A DNA stretch of 64,000 nucleotides from Thioploca ingrica (GTDB lineage Bacteria > Pseudomonadota > Gammaproteobacteria > Beggiatoales > Beggiatoaceae), in the NCBI GenBank assembly GCA_000828835.1, contig AP014633.1, forward strand, positions 4,278,001 to 4,342,000, in the 5' to 3' direction. The translations under genes and the position numbers were made by a program. This document shows positions 63,697 to 64,000 of the stretch, one piece after another (position 1 is the stretch's first letter; each line of letters starts with the position of its first letter). Below the pieces are notes generated by a model that searched no databases, was not told the DNA's origin, and saw only the letters and a list, made by a program, of their open reading frames with translations.

Positions 63697-64000
63697 GAAA
63701 AGTAAAGAGCCAGCTTCATTATTAGCCCATCGCAAAAAAATTCATTCGAATTATGACAATTATCCAGAAAAGGATGAATTGCGGGATTATTTATTAAAAG
63801 AACAAGGTCAGATCTGTTGTTATTGTATGCAACGTATTAGCAAGGAAAATATGAAAGTTGAACATTGGCAACCTCAAAGTAAATATCCGGAGAAACAATT
63901 AGATTATCAAAATTTATTAGCGGCTTGTCGAGGAAACGAGGGTGAACCAAAACATCTTCAACATTGTGATACCCATAAGAGTGAACAAGAAATGATTCTT
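63683..64000 (+). CDS. ptuB: Septu-type HNH endonuclease PtuB, 3' end cut by the window
   Basis: The frame from ATG 63683 is open to the window edge, 106 codons so far. It begins MKQIEKSKEPASLLAHRKK, then ICCYCMQR (Cys45/46 and Cys48), KVEHWQPQS with the catalytic-type His61, YQNLLAACRG (Asn77, Cys82) and QHCDTHK (Cys95, His98), the HNH/zinc layout of TIGR02646 proteins. The start lies 14 bp inside ptuA, so expression is coupled. The remaining C-terminus is beyond the window. Confidence 0.88.
   Translation, partial: MKQIEKSKEPASLLAHRKKIHSNYDNYPEKDELRDYLLKEQGQICCYCMQRISKENMKVEHWQPQSKYPEKQLDYQNLLAACRGNEGEPKHLQHCDTHKSEQEMIL

Overview
The window reads as a chromosomal piece of a moderately AT-rich gammaproteobacterium. 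PurB, IspB, IspH, the Mla proteins, the FeoA/FeoB/FeoC set and isocitrate dehydrogenase are all of gammaproteobacterial type. The accessory gene mix (DUF29, Uma2-type and Rpn-type PD-(D/E)XK proteins, pentapeptide repeats, a full-length soluble-adenylyl-cyclase-like protein, many small palindromic repeats) is what I associate with large sulfur bacteria of the Beggiatoa/Thioploca/Thiomargarita group. That assignment is inference from gene content; no rRNA is present.

Layout. 1-3.7 kb: gatA (5' cut) and gatB, separated by a minus-strand 46-residue membrane peptide gene with a Pho-box-like promoter and its own terminator, then a proteasome/HslV-like Ntn hydrolase. 3.9-10.3 kb (minus): a secreted Ycf48/BNR repeat protein, two nuclease-like or DUF genes, dcd, apbC and a CBS protein. 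10.3-23 kb: an HsdM-like protein with lost catalytic motifs, a secreted pentapeptide protein, an orphan metal/cobalamin-type binding protein, two zinc peptidases, a sulfotransferase, an AEC transporter, a DUF6311-like membrane protein and a secreted beta-helix protein. 23-33 kb: HAD phosphatase, purB, ispH, hypC-hypA, a large secreted ASH-repeat protein, a DegQ protease, ispB, tRNA-Pro(CGG) and a membrane protein.

33.5-39 kb (minus) is an iron operon, feoA-feoA-feoB-feoC followed by two LbtU-type outer-membrane porins, behind a Fur-box-like promoter. 39-46.5 kb holds an Rpn-like nuclease, a giant (about 1430 residue) envelope protein with a repeated module, and a three-gene run: helical protein, muramidase/LysM protein without signal peptide, secreted leucine-rich-repeat protein. 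I interpret the last as a candidate effector-immunity module. 46.6-53.6 kb (minus): a frameshifted Uma2 gene, a LeuA-family synthase, a dual-specificity phosphatase and an mlaD-mlaC-mlaB-ATPase-permease operon lacking mlaF/mlaE. A 222-bp MITE with 15-bp inverted ends and CTAG duplications follows.

54-64 kb: a bacterial homologue of mammalian soluble adenylyl cyclase (two cyclase domains, NTPase, long helical tail), NADP isocitrate dehydrogenase fused to a CBS pair, a PD-(D/E)XK protein, a CorA-type transporter, and at the right edge ptuA plus the start of ptuB, a Septu-type defence pair. Coherent groups are the iron operon, the phospholipid-transport operon, the Septu pair and the muramidase/LRR run; the rest is housekeeping genes interleaved with secreted repeat proteins and small mobile or palindromic repeats.
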